Both the position numbers and the translations under genes were made by a program. 64,000 nt of DNA. Source: Casuarina equisetifolia (lineage: Eukaryota > Streptophyta > Magnoliopsida > Fagales > Casuarinaceae). This document shows, one piece after another, positions 32,851-46,370 of this stretch (positions are counted from its first letter, which is position 1; every line of letters starts with the position of its first letter). The stretch lies in the NCBI GenBank assembly GCA_028551475.1, contig CM052357.1:11517931-11581930 (forward strand), read 5' to 3'. Under the pieces are notes generated by a model. That model saw nothing but the letters and a program-made list of their open reading frames with translations, ran no database searches and was not told the DNA's origin.

Positions 32851-34399
32851 AAAAAACTTGAAAGTTATTGAAAAATATGTTTAATTATTAAAATATATAT
32901 GATGATTTTTATTAGTTTATTGATTTTAGAGGCACTTAATTAATTTATTTTATTAACTCTCAAGTTGTAATTATAAATAATTCTAAAAGGTTGTTGAAAA
33001 GATAAAGGAAATGAATTTTGAGCAAAACATATTTTGTGATAATAGAATCCAAATGAAGAAGAATGAAACTAGTACATGTAAGAGAAAGTTAGGGTATCAA
33101 TTCAAGCAGTTTGTGTATAGTTTCAAGTTTTCAAGGACAACATGGAGAGTCTATTACGATATGAATTTGTTATGATACCATGAGTTTAATTTTGTAAGTG
33201 TTAGAAGCCAACTTTTTATAGTGGTGAGTCCTAAACACCTACCACTTATGTGAGTTAAATCCCTATCATATCAAATATGTTCTCTTTTTTTTTAATTAAA
33301 AAAACTAAATAAGACCTGCCTTAGATGGATGTTGGCCGCTAATTTTGTAGATCTCCTTGTTTGCTTCAAACTACCAATTTTGCAATTTGTATCTCTCCCA
33401 AAAGTTATCTTTTAATGAAGTTTGGTTAAGTCAATCATACAACATTATAAATGCTTTGTGCTTTTCACATCTTTTGAAAATATGTAAAGTAATCTCACAA
33501 TTACATTTATCATTTTCTTTTTGACTTTTTGTTCAATCAAAATAATAATTTGGAAGGGATGAGTCAAAACAAAATTAGTTATTTCCCTTAATCTAGGGTT
33601 TTATTTATGCCCTTAAGATTCCATGATAATACTTTTGTTTATTGGGAGGTTAATATCTTCCCCCATTATCCCAATCTTTACAACATGATTAGTTGATATG
33701 TCCCTCATCTAGTAATGCAAACTTATATCACTCTTTCTCCTACATAAACACTATTAATGGAAAAGCCATCAATATTCAACTTTAAAGCATGGAAGAATGA
33801 ATGTCCCACAAACCATCCAACCTCTTGTAGGTGAAATAAAAATAACACTTGAATGTTTTAGTGTACAAGCACTATAGGACACAATGCAACAAATCCAATT
33901 GTTGAGGGTTTGATGCAAGAGTTAAAGTAAGTTTCAGTCTTAAATCTAGGAATATGGTGTAGTATTTCCTAAACAACATGATTTTTGTAGTATCGAGGGG
34001 AAATCCTAGGTGGAAATTGAACAATTTCAAATTAATAACCCTTTTATTAGTCTAATTGAGTTGGAAGAGGATATTTAAGAACAAACTCATATAGTGACCA
34101 CTTGGGTGAGGGAAAGGGTAAAATCATGAAGGAACAAGAAAAAACTTAAGTAGTTGAACATTCAATTGAGATTGTATTATCATTTATATTTTTATCTAAC
34201 TCATTAAGAATTTTCACAAAACAACAAGTTTAGTTAAATGCGTAGAAAGAAAGAGAGTAGGAGTTTACAGGAATAAAGGAGAATCTAACCTTACAAAGTA
34301 TGCAAAGAAAGGAAAAAGGTAATAGGAAGTTAAGCAAGGGACAAAGGCAAACTATTTAGGCTAAGTTAGAGAAGTAAATAGATGATGGACTCATCAAGT

Positions 34400-34657
34400 A
34401 GCTTTATGATATTTAGGATTACTTAGAAATTAAAAGTGGAGAGCTCAGTTTCAAAGTAAGAATAAAGGTAATAACTAGATCTATTAAGGATATAGAGTTA
34501 GTTATTGATTTTAGAATAAAGACTCCTAATGAGGAAGAGATGTTTCATAAGTTTAAAACCAATCGATCCCCCTTTGATGCTATAAATATTGAGGAAAGGA
34601 TTCACGATCTGGAGTTTGAGGATGGATCCATGTTCAATTATTTCTTCCCTCCATGAA
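34400..34657 (+). other. Unrecognised open stretch without ATG
   Basis: A plus-strand frame reads DYLEIKSGELSFKV, IDFRIKTPNEEEMFHKF and INIEERIHDLEFED without stops for about 80 codons. The composition is protein-like (charged, few repeats), unlike most open frames nearby. I do not recognise it; a decayed transposon or gene exon are both possible. Confidence 0.25.
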
Positions 34658-36117
34658 GGTTTAATGACTCCTCATTAGCATCTCTAGGAGCATATTTGCT
34701 TCTGATTTAAATTTTCTCCAAAGTCCTTTCTAGGATGAAAATTTTATTAATGGACTCACATGTCTATGGTCTTCTTTTAACAATGATCCCCTTTTTAAGG
34801 GAATGTAATTGGTGTATTAGGATATACCTTGTCTATCTTTTCTTAATTTCAACTAAATAAATAGGATTTACTTAAGAGAGAGAGAGAAAGAGAGAGAAGA
34901 AAGCTTTAGAATTTGAAGATTTTGAAATAAAATTGGTTGGCCTATTTGTAGGGATCAAAAGATGATCTAAATTTCCTTTTAAAACCAACATGTCTCTTGA
35001 CATTTTGTAACCAACAAAACAAATCACTATTTTTCCCTTATTGGTTGATTCTTATTTTAACACTTCTTTTTTACATATATTTTTTGTTAGAATCAAAGTT
35101 CCTTTCCAAGTTTTGTATGAGCTTCCTAATAGGCTTGGTTTGCCTTCTTAAAGTCTTACAATTTGGCCTTAAATTGTGCTTGTCAAAGGTAGCTCATCAA
35201 AGTACTAAACTTAATACAATTTGGCCTTAAATTGTCTAATTTGAGTTATTTTTTAGAAGAGGAGAAAGGTCAAGATTAGCTTAATTTGCCAACTTTCAAT
35301 CTAAATTGTAGATTTCAGATAATTAAAATAAGTGTTGAAACCCAAAACTCATTTCAATATGAATCAAAATCTACAAACAATGTCTCAAAGAAACCTTGAT
35401 TTTAGGACACTTCACAATTCTATTCTAGAGATATTCTTTGCAAAAAACTCCAAAAACCAAAATTTTTTGGGAGACCAAAAATAATGTCTTGTAATCATAA
35501 TTTGATTAAGAACACAATAACAACTAAGAGAATAAAACAACTTATGTATACACCATGTGAGCTATAAGCCAATTGCATACTTGCTAATGTTGGTTTTGAC
35601 AAATTTCTCAAATAATCAACATGATCACATTATGAGAAAAAAGATGAAAGTTGAACTTCATGTAAATTTATTAGCTGATTTTGTGAACTGATGTAATGTG
35701 AGCTTATATCAATGAGTATAAATTATTTTTCCTATATAGATATATTGACGTAAATCAAGTTGATCTAATAGAATTAGGTAGATGTTATACTTGATTGTGA
35801 ATATAGTATTGGCAAGTGTGGATCACAGTGGATTTTATAAAATTGTTATAAGTTGGGACTATTTGTTTAAGCACATATTGAGTAAGTTAGATCCCTCCTC
35901 CAACTTTATATATGTTGACTTGAATATGCATATATTGAAATCAAGTGTTGGTAGATCTTCAAAATGTACTAGGATAAGGAATTATGTTGCTACACTTGAA
36001 GTTTTGGTCATACTACCATGACCATTTGTTGCCCTATTTATTTTTCACAAACACACAACCTCCTTTAGGGTTTTTGAGACACACACAAAAAAAAAGAACC
36101 TTTTATAACTAGCTTTT

Positions 36118-36257
36118 TCTACCAAGCATGGTTTTGCCACCAATTTCTTGCAAATTCAACATCTTATCAGCCATTATTGTTCTAGAGTCTACCAAGCATG
36201 GTTTTGCCACCAATTTCTTGCAAATTCAACATCATATCATCCATTATTGTTCTAGAG
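36118..36257. repeat. 70-bp tandem duplication
   Basis: Units 36118-36187 and 36188-36257 both begin tctaccaagcatggtt and end attgttctagag. They differ at about two positions (cttatcag against catatcat), so the duplication is recent. Confidence 0.9.
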
Positions 36258-39200
36258 TCGTAGAGGTGAAGATCTAAACCAAAAGTTGCATCAAATTGAG
36301 GCAAAGAGGTATGTAATCTGGTTTTTGTGTTTTAACAAAAACCAAATTCTAAACTCATGATTCATACATGATTCTTAGACTAAAACTATGATTGAGGTGA
36401 TTTTTCCCCAACATGGCCTTCTTTGATAAACCAATCATTATGAGTGGCCTTGTAGCCATTCATATATTTTGTGCTTGAAAGCTACACTCATACATACATA
36501 GTAGCTTGTTTATTTCCAACTTGTTTTGCTTGGTTTCAGTAGGCCTGGAAGACTAAAGTGAACATTGTTTTTCATTGTAGTTTGGTGGGATGACCCAATG
36601 ATGGTTCCTTTAGCCTTAATAAGTTTATACGTTCTAACTTGCCAACAAGATTGAGCAAGAGGGTCAGTGAGATGTGAAGAAGGAACAGACAAACCGGCGG
36701 TCGACGAGGGGCGGCCAGAGGAGGAGGATCGAGATTGAGCAACTTAGTTTTAGTCATCATGGGACTTTATTGCAGCAACCCTTTGCAGGAACCAAAATTT
36801 CATAAAGGTATTATTGATTGTGGTTATTTGAAAGTGTTCCATTTCTTTCTTTAAAATTAATCGTATGAAAATTAAAATACCTGAATACATAATAGTATTT
36901 ATAAATTAGTATTTATAAAACATCATATTAATATATTGAGAATATGAGATGTATCTCTTTGTCCTAACTGTTAGAAAAAATCTAATTTATAAATACTAAA
37001 ATAATGAAATAACTTAAAAAAGAACCATAATCCATTAGTGATGAAGTGTCATACTAAAACGTAATTTTTCAATATCATGTCATAAAGTAATTAACTTTTT
37101 TTAAAAACAAATTATTAAAAAAAAACTCTTTATTGAAGATACTATGATGTAAGGAAAAATAGTTCTAGTTGTATCTTTTCGGCAACACTTCCCATCTATA
37201 GAAACTTCGATATCGGGTTTCACCACTCCAGGCGTAGCATGGTGCCAAAACACCTGCTATCCTAGGGCAAACTAAGTACCTGGCACAGTGTTTTAGTGGA
37301 ACACAAAGCCTAAGCACCATAAAGACATGGATGACAAAAGCTCACACAAAGAGCACGTCTCTCTGTAATATTCTCATCCAAAACAAGCATACGTAAAAGA
37401 CAGCAATAAGAACACCTAACTCGAACATTCTACGCTCTTTGAAGGTATTAACAATATCTAGGGGCATGAATTAATCAATTACATTTGTTGATGGTATAGA
37501 AGTGGAGGTAGTGGGGGGATTAATACTCAAATTAGTGTTAGATGGAATCCACTTGTAAGGTAGAGTTAGCTTTGGTTCTTGACAGAGTTGAATTAACATT
37601 TAGAGAATTAATCAAGATGCCTTGGTTTCAATGGGACCAAGGCATCCTGAGACCGAAGTGGTTGTTAAAGACATCAAAATTTCTTACTCCTTTTGCCTTA
37701 AAAAAAAGAACCATACATTTAAAGATGAGTTTATTTAAATTATGTTATTCATTATTGAGACTGAAGAAAAGAAAAAGATCACTTTTATACTCCAGTTTCG
37801 GGCCCAGTAAGTTGTCTAATCAAGTGTGACAATCTATTAGGAGTTTTGTGAGATGTCTAATAAGTTGTTCCATAGGAAAAAAAATAAAAAATAGAACTTG
37901 GGGTTTGATCACTTATTACACAAGATGAGTTTGTTTAGATTATCTTTACACAAGATGAGTTTGTTTAAATTATCATTCCAAATCAAGGTCATTTTATTTT
38001 ATATCTCAACAACAAAATGTCACTATTGTTTTGGGAGCTTCAAAGCATTTGTCAATATGTTTCTTTCGATGGCAACAACAGTGGATTCTTATAAAATAAA
38101 ATATGATTTGAACTCTAGTCATTTATTCATGGGTTTTTTTTTTCCTTTCAAATCAAAGGTCATTTTTTTTTTCATATTTTAGTAGGAAAACGTCACTATT
38201 TACTTGACAGTTCCAGAACATATAATGTTTGTCTTTCAATGGCAGCATTGAGAAGCTTCTAGAAAGTAAAATACAACTTTTCGTTTATTACTCCAAAATA
38301 TGCTTGTAATAGTTATCTTTCTAAATAAAGGGTAATTTTATTTCATATTTTAGTAAGAATGTTACTATGGGATTGGTACTTCCAAAAAAAATGTTATTCT
38401 TGTCTTTGAACAGAGACATAAACAAATTCTTAAAGAATAAAATAAGACTTGAATTTGATCATTTTTAACACTAAAATATGTTTAAATTTCTTATTTTCTT
38501 AAGTCAAATATCATGTTGTTTACTCTCCCGGGAAGGTCATTTTATTTATTTTCTTGCCGTCTGCTTGTAGTGGAACCTCCAACGGCGTTCGAGGGAGAGA
38601 ATGTCTATTTCTACCTGAATATCTTGTAAGTCCAGAATGGTTGCCCCCTTTTTGAGCAAGTGGTGGACAAGCAGGGGGGCTTCAGCCCCGATCATCCTCG
38701 GCGTAACTTTAATAAACGAATCCGATCTGCTCAGCTCCACGTTGTCATCGGACTTTGTAATAGCAACTCTGTAACAAATCAGCAAGTGGCTACGTCAGGA
38801 AATATGAATTTAACGACCGACCTTTACATGGTTTATTCTGTCGAAGCAATCACTGGATTTGTTGCATTTCAGACCAACTTTCAGACTGTTTCACTTGTCT
38901 ATATCGGCATTTGACTTTCTGAGAGAGACCATTTAGACAAGTGAGCTGGTGGCTTCGTCCTTTCAATAAACGAACCAGAAAGTGTTTAGGTAATAAGAAA
39001 GATTTCTGGGGAAAAAGTCAAATTAAGACGGTCCTTTAGATAGTTTTCTTTTTCTCGAAGTCATCATCAATTGATTAGGTACTTCAAACAAACCCGCAGC
39101 CTGCAATTTCCTTTTACAGAGGAAAAAAAAAAAAAACAATGAGCAGGTGGCCGGAGTAAATGTTGAACTTGAAATGGATCTTTACCAGATAGGCACAGGA

Positions 39201-39940
39201 AGAGTTGCTGCTGCAAAAAATGATTAATTGAAGGTCGAGATTGAAAGAGGCACTAAATTTAAGTGAAGAAAACTAAACCAAACACCTCGTCTGAATAGCT
39301 CCCGGTGGAAAAGAGGGTGCATGTGTGTAGAATATTATAAACTAAACTAAACTTGCATTTGAAAACTCAAATGCAAATATTTATTTATAATATATTTTTA
39401 TGTAGAATAAATTATTGGCAATTGTTTGCTTAGTACACCCTTGAACAAATTCTGAGAACTTTAAACAAAGAAGTATAACATATTTTGATGATTTATAGAT
39501 ATATAGATATATAGATATACGTATAATCTAATTTAAATATATAGATTGCTTCTAATAACGTAACTATTCATGAATGAATGAATGATTATATTCCAGACTT
39601 AGCTAAGTTCTCCCAAATGCACCAACCTTCAACTTCTATTCTTTGCACAATTATTAAGGGCATTTGCATTTCACCTATTAGCATAAGCTATTTGTTGCCC
39701 AAAACTGGGAACGTTTCAAGGACATGCCTCGGTCTCATTGTTGTTGGAAATTATAACTTCAGCTTCTTTGAAAAGCAACCGTTTACTCCTCACAAAGTTC
39801 ACCACAAAAAAAAAAAAAAGGGAATCCATCTTACAGAAAAATACCAACAAAAAAAAAAAGTCAATCCCGTGCTCAAAAACGAATTCAAAATATAGCTTCA
39901 TATTTTATTTTAAACTAAATTGAGGTACCCATCTCATCTC
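36258..39940. other. No secure gene; BAHD promoter at right end
   Basis: AT-rich. A GC-richer patch near 36680-36740 (cggcggtcgacgagg) and another at 38540-38780 are open on the minus strand for 60-80 codons, but I recognise neither. A tandem atagatat run lies at about 39497-39521. The last few hundred bases are presumed promoter of the BAHD gene. Confidence 0.35.
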
Positions 39941-39950
39941 TATAAAAAGG
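39941..39950 (+). promoter_or_regulatory. TATA box of BAHD gene
   Basis: tataaaaagg lies 68 bases before ATG 40009 and follows ctcatctc. The position and sequence are those of a good plant TATA box, giving a start of transcription near 39975. Confidence 0.7.
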
Positions 39951-40008
39951 AAAGCTCTTCAGAATAGAAGTATAAACATCCCGGGGGTTTAGATTCTAAA
40001 CAAAAGAG

Positions 40009-41318
40009 ATGGCGATGAAGAGCGTTGAAATAATTTCTAAGGAGAATATCACACCATCATCTCCAACACCCCATGACCATAGAATCCACAAACTTTCATT
40101 CTCAGACCGTTTGCACCCACTCATTACATTTCCTACATCCTTTTTTATCAAGCCAAGGACAAGGATGAAATGAATCAAGTCGAAAAATCTTCCCGGCTTA
40201 AGAATTCCCTAGAACAAACACTTATCCGGTTTTACCCTTTGGCTGGAAGGATTAAAGAAGACCACTACGTCGAGTGCAACAATGAGGGGGTTGACTATTA
40301 TGAAGCCCGAGTTACTTGTAAGTTATCGGAAGTTCTCAAACACTTCAATTCAGAAATTTTATGCCACTTTTTGCCATTCTCAAGCACTGGTAATTTCAGT
40401 AAAGCCGGAAGCCCTGAGGTTCTCTTGGCTATCCAATACAATAACTTTGATTGTGGTGGAGTAGCCATTGGTGTCTGTTTATCACACAAGATCGCTGATG
40501 GAGCTTCAGCCATGACATTTCTTGATGCCTGGGGTGCAACATCTCGTGGAGATGTACTTGAAGCAGTATATCCAAAATTCAATGGAGCCGCGTACTTCCC
40601 ACCGAAAGATATATCTTGGGGCAAGGGGGACAAAGGTATCGCAAAGGACAAGATAGTAACAAGAAGATTGGTGTTTGATGAATCAAGCATCTCAGTGTTG
40701 AGAGACAAAGCTTTCTCTGCGACAGGTTTCTCAGTCAAGCTCCCTACCCGCGTTGAGGCCGTTTCAGCATTCATCTGGAAGCGTCTCATGATGATGTCCA
40801 AATTAAAACAAGCAATGACACGAATGTGCATAGCAATTCATTCGGTGAACTTACGCGAGAGGACGGTCCCTCCCATGCCAGCGAATTCCTTTGGTAATCT
40901 CTGGTACTCAGCTGCTGCGATATTATCACCGCATGAGCTTGACCATGATAGTGATGGTATTCTAGTGAACAAGGTAAGGAGTTCAATAAAAGCAATCAAC
41001 GGTGATTATGTGAATAAACTACAGAGCGATGAGATTCTAGATTCTCGAAAGATGGAGCAGCTGTCCCTCAAGGATGGTTTGGAGTTCTATAACTTTACAA
41101 GTTTGTGCAGGTTTCCAATTTATGAAACTGACTTTGATTGGGGGAAGCCCACGTGGGTTTGCCGCTCCGGTATGCCTTTCAAGAATCTTGCCGTCTTGAT
41201 GAGCACAAGAGATGGACGTGGGATTGAGGCATTTGTTAACATATTAGAGGAAGACGCGATCATATTTGACAGTGATCCAGAAATTCTTCCATATGTTGCT
41301 TGGACAATTGCTGAGTGA
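40009..41318 (+). CDS. BAHD acyltransferase (vinorine synthase-like), frame slip near 5' end
   Basis: A single-exon gene for a cytosolic BAHD enzyme, which moves an acyl group from acyl-CoA to an alcohol or amine. ATG 40009 starts MAMKSVEIISKENITPSSPTP and runs through LSFSDRLHPLITFPTSFF. The frame then closes early. The +1-shifted frame continues from YQAKDKDEMNQVEKS to the stop at 41316-41318. The switch falls at the T6 run 40141-40146, so one T is missing against a working frame. The main frame shows LIRFYPLAGRI, the catalytic SHKIADG (HxxxD), and DFDWGKP in place of DFGWG. The expected intact length is about 436 residues, normal for the family. With a TATA box, an intact main frame and a poly(A) signal, this is either a very young pseudogene or a base-calling error. 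The 382-residue ORF from ATG 40170 would lack the N-terminal strand. Substrate cannot be told. Confidence 0.85.
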
Positions 41319-41353
41319 TGAATGCTGGAGCAAATTTTTGATGTGCTTCATTG

Positions 41354-41359
41354 AATAAA
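41354..41359 (+). promoter_or_regulatory. Poly(A) signal of BAHD gene
   Basis: aataaa 36 bases past the stop, followed by ttgtgtaat-type U/G-rich sequence. Confidence 0.6.
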
Positions 41360-44300
41360 CTTTGTGTAATCTATTATTTTGCAAATAAGATATCTATGTT
41401 TATCTCCTAATAGAAGGAGTTGATGCATTCTTCTTAATGTCTTTCAATCTCTTTTACGCTATTTATCTCATGATTTGTCATATATTACTTAAAATAAAAT
41501 TAATATCCTTATTTATCTCAAAATATCTTTTTGATTCTTAGAATTAAATGACATTTTTTTAGTATTATCGTAAGTTTTGCTCACAAATTGAACAATCCAA
41601 AATGCGATAGAGCTTAGCTCAATGGTGACTAGGCGTTGCTTGGAACTTAGAACTTTTGACTGATTTCACCTAACATTTATATGAATTTTTTGATCTATCT
41701 TCTAGCTCCACCTTTGACTAAACAAAGCCAGTTACTCACCTTCTAGTGCATCCCAATTTTAATGATTAATTTTTTTGCCGATTTGTTGGTCTTCTTGCTT
41801 GCTATTTGTGTTACTGCTGCTCAGAATGGTCTATCTTCCTTTGTCTTTCCCTTTAAAAAACATAGAATATTTTAAATTAGGTCTTCTAAATGTTGCCCTT
41901 TACCCATTTTTGTTCTGAATGAAAATATTGTAGGAATATGTTGTTTTTGTCTAAACTTTTGTCATGCATGTAACTATGGTGCTCGATGTTTTTGCTCTAC
42001 GACAAAATTCAAATTATGAAAATGGGTGTATTCTCGAGCAGCAAGGGCTTACGACAAACACTAATTGAGATATTTGTCTAAATTTAAGATTTGATAAATA
42101 AAAAGAAATGAGAATATAAAAAACGCGGGAGTTTATAGAAAGGGAAGATGAAGTGACTAGTCCTAGCCTTCGGGCGCGTGGGCGGGCGAGGCCATGGCAT
42201 GACCTTGGTCAGCGTGCGGCCAAGGCCAAAGGAATGGCTATATGCGACGACGTACCATGATACTTTCTTTTATGGACGCAGTGGTCAGGTACGACATGCT
42301 AGGGTAGTGGGAAGCTGAAATAGGAAATAAATGCATGTGGTCGTCAAGGTGTATAGGGTTAATATTACTCTAAGCACCTACTAAAAATAAAAATACATTT
42401 GTCAAGTTAAATATATTTTGGTAAGAAGAAAGATTGAGCTCATCCTTATTCTCTTAAAAAAAAAAAATTGAGCTTTAGATTGATTCTTGTTTTTTTATAA
42501 AGGCAAAAGAGGAGAGAAAATAAAGGCTTCCAACTATTATTCATAATTGAGATGAAAGCAACTAATTATATTTTTTAAAAAAATAAAAAATTTATTTTTA
42601 TTATTGGATTTTACTTATAATAAAAATAATAGTTTTTAATGTAATAATAAATTATAAATAAGAAACTATAAAGAAAGAAATTATTATGTAAAGACCCATA
42701 CACAACCTATTTTTTACAAGCGTTTTCCCCCTCTTCCAAACATTGTTCTCCCTACTTAGGCTATCATTGTTCATTGTAGTGGAAAAGTGTCAGGCTAATA
42801 TGACACTTCCCCATTTTGCATCCAGCAAATGTTCCTCCCTTGGATATACCACAATAAATTATCTTTGGTGGTTCAAGGGCAACGTAAGCTTGACGTTTGT
42901 ATAGATGTTTGTGTGACATGTTTGGTGATATCTTAAAAGAATAAAGTACCTTTTTTATTTTCTTATAAAGAAATACAAAAGCGTGTTGATTTTCATTTTG
43001 TTAATGCACAAAAATTCTAGCCTTAACATGACACTCTTAACGTTTTTTTGGCTTCCCTTCGTAAGTTTCCATGAATGGGATAGACTTCACCATGTTCTCA
43101 CATTAATGAAATTATAATTCTATGACATAAAGTGAATGGGAAAGTCACCTATCACCAAAGGCGAGGCTTCAAATCTTTAAAATATAATTTGTATACAAAT
43201 TGAACAATTTTCTTATGAATTAAATTACACATACCCATACACATATTAGAAATACTCAAATGTTTCATAATTTATTTATGATCAAAATTATATTTTGTCT
43301 GTGTGGGGTCTGAAACTCGAAAGCTGCAAAGGATTGGACCAAAAAAATTTGACCACGAGTTTTTTTGTATAATTTACTCTTAATAGCTAGGCACCGAAAT
43401 AGGTTGTTGTTATGCCCTTTGGATAATAGGTCAAGAATAGCTCTTACAAATTTATGAGGTTACTAAAATGTCTCTTGATTATATATATATATAGGCAAGA
43501 ACAGTAAAATACTGTACTATCAGTACATGATTTAATGATTTATAAATAAATCATTCTCTCTAAATCATAAATATCCCAATTGACAAGTAATGTAAGTTAA
43601 AATTTTATATAGTTCGTCTTCGTACCATAAAGCAAAAGCTCAACCCAACATTATTCGAATATTTTAGAACATATTAGCATGATTTGTATAGATAAGAAAA
43701 ATAAAATTTCGATCTCATTAATATATGGCTTGCTTAAAACGTAAATATCTTACTCTGTTGAAAGCATTTCGTGTCATACACGATAAAATTTCTAAAATAC
43801 ATCTCAATTGGTAAGTTATGCAGCGTATAAACTCCCATCCGACTTTACTTTTACTGAGCCATGCTGTAAAAAGTTACCTTCTAGGATCCTCCAAATAAAT
43901 GAGTCATGAGCCGTTGCAGGCTACAAGGCTATGTAGCTTAGTGGCAAATTAATAAGAGCCACTGCTTGAGTGTGTAAGTCATTAAAAAAAAAAAGAAATT
44001 AGTAATGGGAGCTAGGTTATAGTTCACTAAACCCTAGTTTGTTAATTGAATCTCTTAGTCTTTTTCGCATGGTGGTCCTATAGGAAAGAGAATTTTCGTT
44101 TTCATTTTCTTTTTCATAGTTGAAAGATATCCTCTAAAGATTCGATGTCTTAATCAATGGGGTGGTAGTGTGCGAGAAGGGAAAGAAGAGAGACACGAGA
44201 AGGAGCAGGTGGACAAAGTTGGTAAACAATACAATCGTTCAGAACCAACTAGTAACAACCCACATGGTTCAATAATTATACATCTTGACATCAAGGAAAG

Positions 44301-46239
44301 CTTGGCATAGAGGTTACAACAAATTCTTATATCTAGTATCTCCAAACCTTCTTATTGTTATAAAGAAATATATAAGGAATTGCACTAAGTAAATAATGAT
44401 ATTGAATGAGATGACTTGGTATAGTTAAATGGAATTAGCAAACACAACTTTATTGAATGACTCATTTTCAAGGACAAACTTCTTATAGTAGAAATGTTCT
44501 CTTGATGGCTCTTCTCAATTGATTTGTATTATAATTTTTGTGGGTCTCAAGTTAAAAATAGGTTTCACCTATTTTTTTCAATATACTTGGATAAGGAAAA
44601 TTTGGCGAATCATCCTTATACAACATGGCTTACATAAGATCATCAATAATTGAAATTTTAAATTGTAATAGATGAATAAAGCAACAAGAGAAAATGACTT
44701 AGTTGCAAAGCTTATTAAATTTTCTTTCTTAACACATTTTTATTGCATATGATCTAAATGTAATTATAGATATTTTTAAAACAAGACTGATGAGATATTA
44801 ATCTTGTTGGCAAGAAATAGGAAAATAGTACATGATTGAGCATCTTTATTAGGAATATTAAATATTTTCATGCAAATATTCTATCATGTCATAATTGGAT
44901 TCTAACTTTGATTTTCTCTTATGGGAGCTTATAATATTAGGATACATCTTTAAGTCTTTTTATTATCTCATTCTTAGATGATCTGACTTTCATATTTATA
45001 AAATAAAACAAAATAAAATAAATTGAGAGAATTAGATACATACATACATATATATATATATTAAATTGGATTATTAATTGTGATGTCTCCTATGGCAAAA
45101 ACAAGTGTGAAGCATCTATAAACAATATTATTAGATAAAAAAATTTAAAAAAAAATTAAAAAAAAAAACAAAAAATTAAAAAAAGGCAAAACTCTTGATC
45201 AAGAGATATCTATTTCTTCTTGAAAAGGAGTCGTAGACTTAAGTGACTGACATTGCAATCCATGGAAGCATGGTCTCAACCATGTTGTCCTTTAAGGCTA
45301 ACAAAAGCTAATTTATTCTCAATATTAGTTGTACTTCTACTTTTATTAATTGCCTAAGTTACATTGAGGTTAAGCTAAAACCTGAAAACCTATCATGGAA
45401 AAAGTTAAAGTTCTTATTACTTTAGGACCACTAGCCGCATGTGGATACCTATCATCAGAAATCATATGAAAAACTAAAGAATATGAGAAAAAAGCCAAAT
45501 TTGCAAACAAATCAAACCTAAAATTTGTGTAATTAACATATAATGTTGGCCTAATTTTCTTTCACCTCATCAGAAGTGTTCAAAAGTGTCAAAAAATGGA
45601 ATTTAGGAATTGATAAGGCCAATCATTATGTTATGTAGGTCTTAAGTGTGATTGACGAGAGATTAATTGCTTGCCATCCGTTATGGCTATGTTCTTGAAA
45701 ATCCAACCTCCCGTTATTCCCAACCTCCCACTCATTGTTAACCTTGGATTCTACCGTGCCAAAACCACCGCTAGTGCTTGAGAATTGGCAAGTCCTGCTG
45801 AACACAAGGTGTTTATTAGTCTCGTCACCCTCTATAAGAAGTTCTACTTGTGGAAGCTCAACTTAGCTATTCCACAGTCATTTTTCTCGACCAAATTTTT
45901 TTGTACTTGTTTAGATTTGTCCTAAGCATATGTATTCCATATTCTTTGTAAATTTTTGAAAAACATGGTAGCCTAGCTGGATAAAGAAAATTTTACTCCA
46001 TTACAAAATGGAGTAACTTTAGTTTTCTTAAAAAAATGGTGTCATTCTCCTTAAAAAGTGCATCCGTTTTATTTCAAATTTTGAGATTTAGTAAATTTAA
46101 TCTTTTTTTTTTGTGAGCAAACAGTTTGTCAAGTTATTTTATGAGACTAATGTACATATATATTACATGTCCATAAGAATTTCCTCATCTTTCTTGTTTT
46201 TTTTTTTTTGCCAAATACTCATTTCATTAAAGCTGAAAT
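41360..46239. other. AT-rich region without recognised genes
   Basis: No exon-like reading frame found. A tRNA-like A-box word (gagcttagctcaatggtg) occurs near 41610 and may be an eroded SINE. A GC-rich patch stands out at about 42160-42330. AT microsatellites occur at 43477-43493 and 45040-45062. Confidence 0.35.
43923..43995 (+). mobile_element. SINE-like piece
   Basis: gtagcttagtggcaaatta as an A box, then agagccactgcttgagtgtg and a run of about 11 A. It is similar to 27777-27885. The B box is poor and no target duplication is seen. Confidence 0.35.
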
Positions 46240-46370
46240 TTGACTAGTGGTTTGTCCCCCTTTTTCTTTTCTAGGGATTTGAAGCAACTTCGTGAACAAC
46301 TCAAAATTCAGATGGCATGGAATTTAGGTTGTACAATCCAAGGGAGAATGGAGGTTCTAAGTAAGCTTCC
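46240..46370 (+). pseudogene. Alpha carbonic anhydrase last-exon fragment, copy 3
   Basis: Acceptor-like ttttctag then the exon copy from 46275: ggatttgaagcaact, caactcaaaattcagatgg and ccaagggagaatggaggtt, matching 25843-25932. The 3' flank then follows the same order as 25933-26540. The exon carries small changes that spoil the frame. Confidence 0.8.

Larger units (their letters stand above)
32500..36117. other. AT-rich region without recognised genes
   Basis: Mostly simple AT-rich DNA. The exceptions are a possible CACTA-type terminus at about 32790 and an open stretch at about 34400-34657. A (ga)n-like run lies at 34874-34900. I see no splice-supported exons. Confidence 0.35.

Noticed and set aside
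40298-40831. 177-codon minus-strand ORF inside the BAHD gene
   Set aside because: It is antisense to a clear BAHD domain with HxxxD, with no motif of its own.
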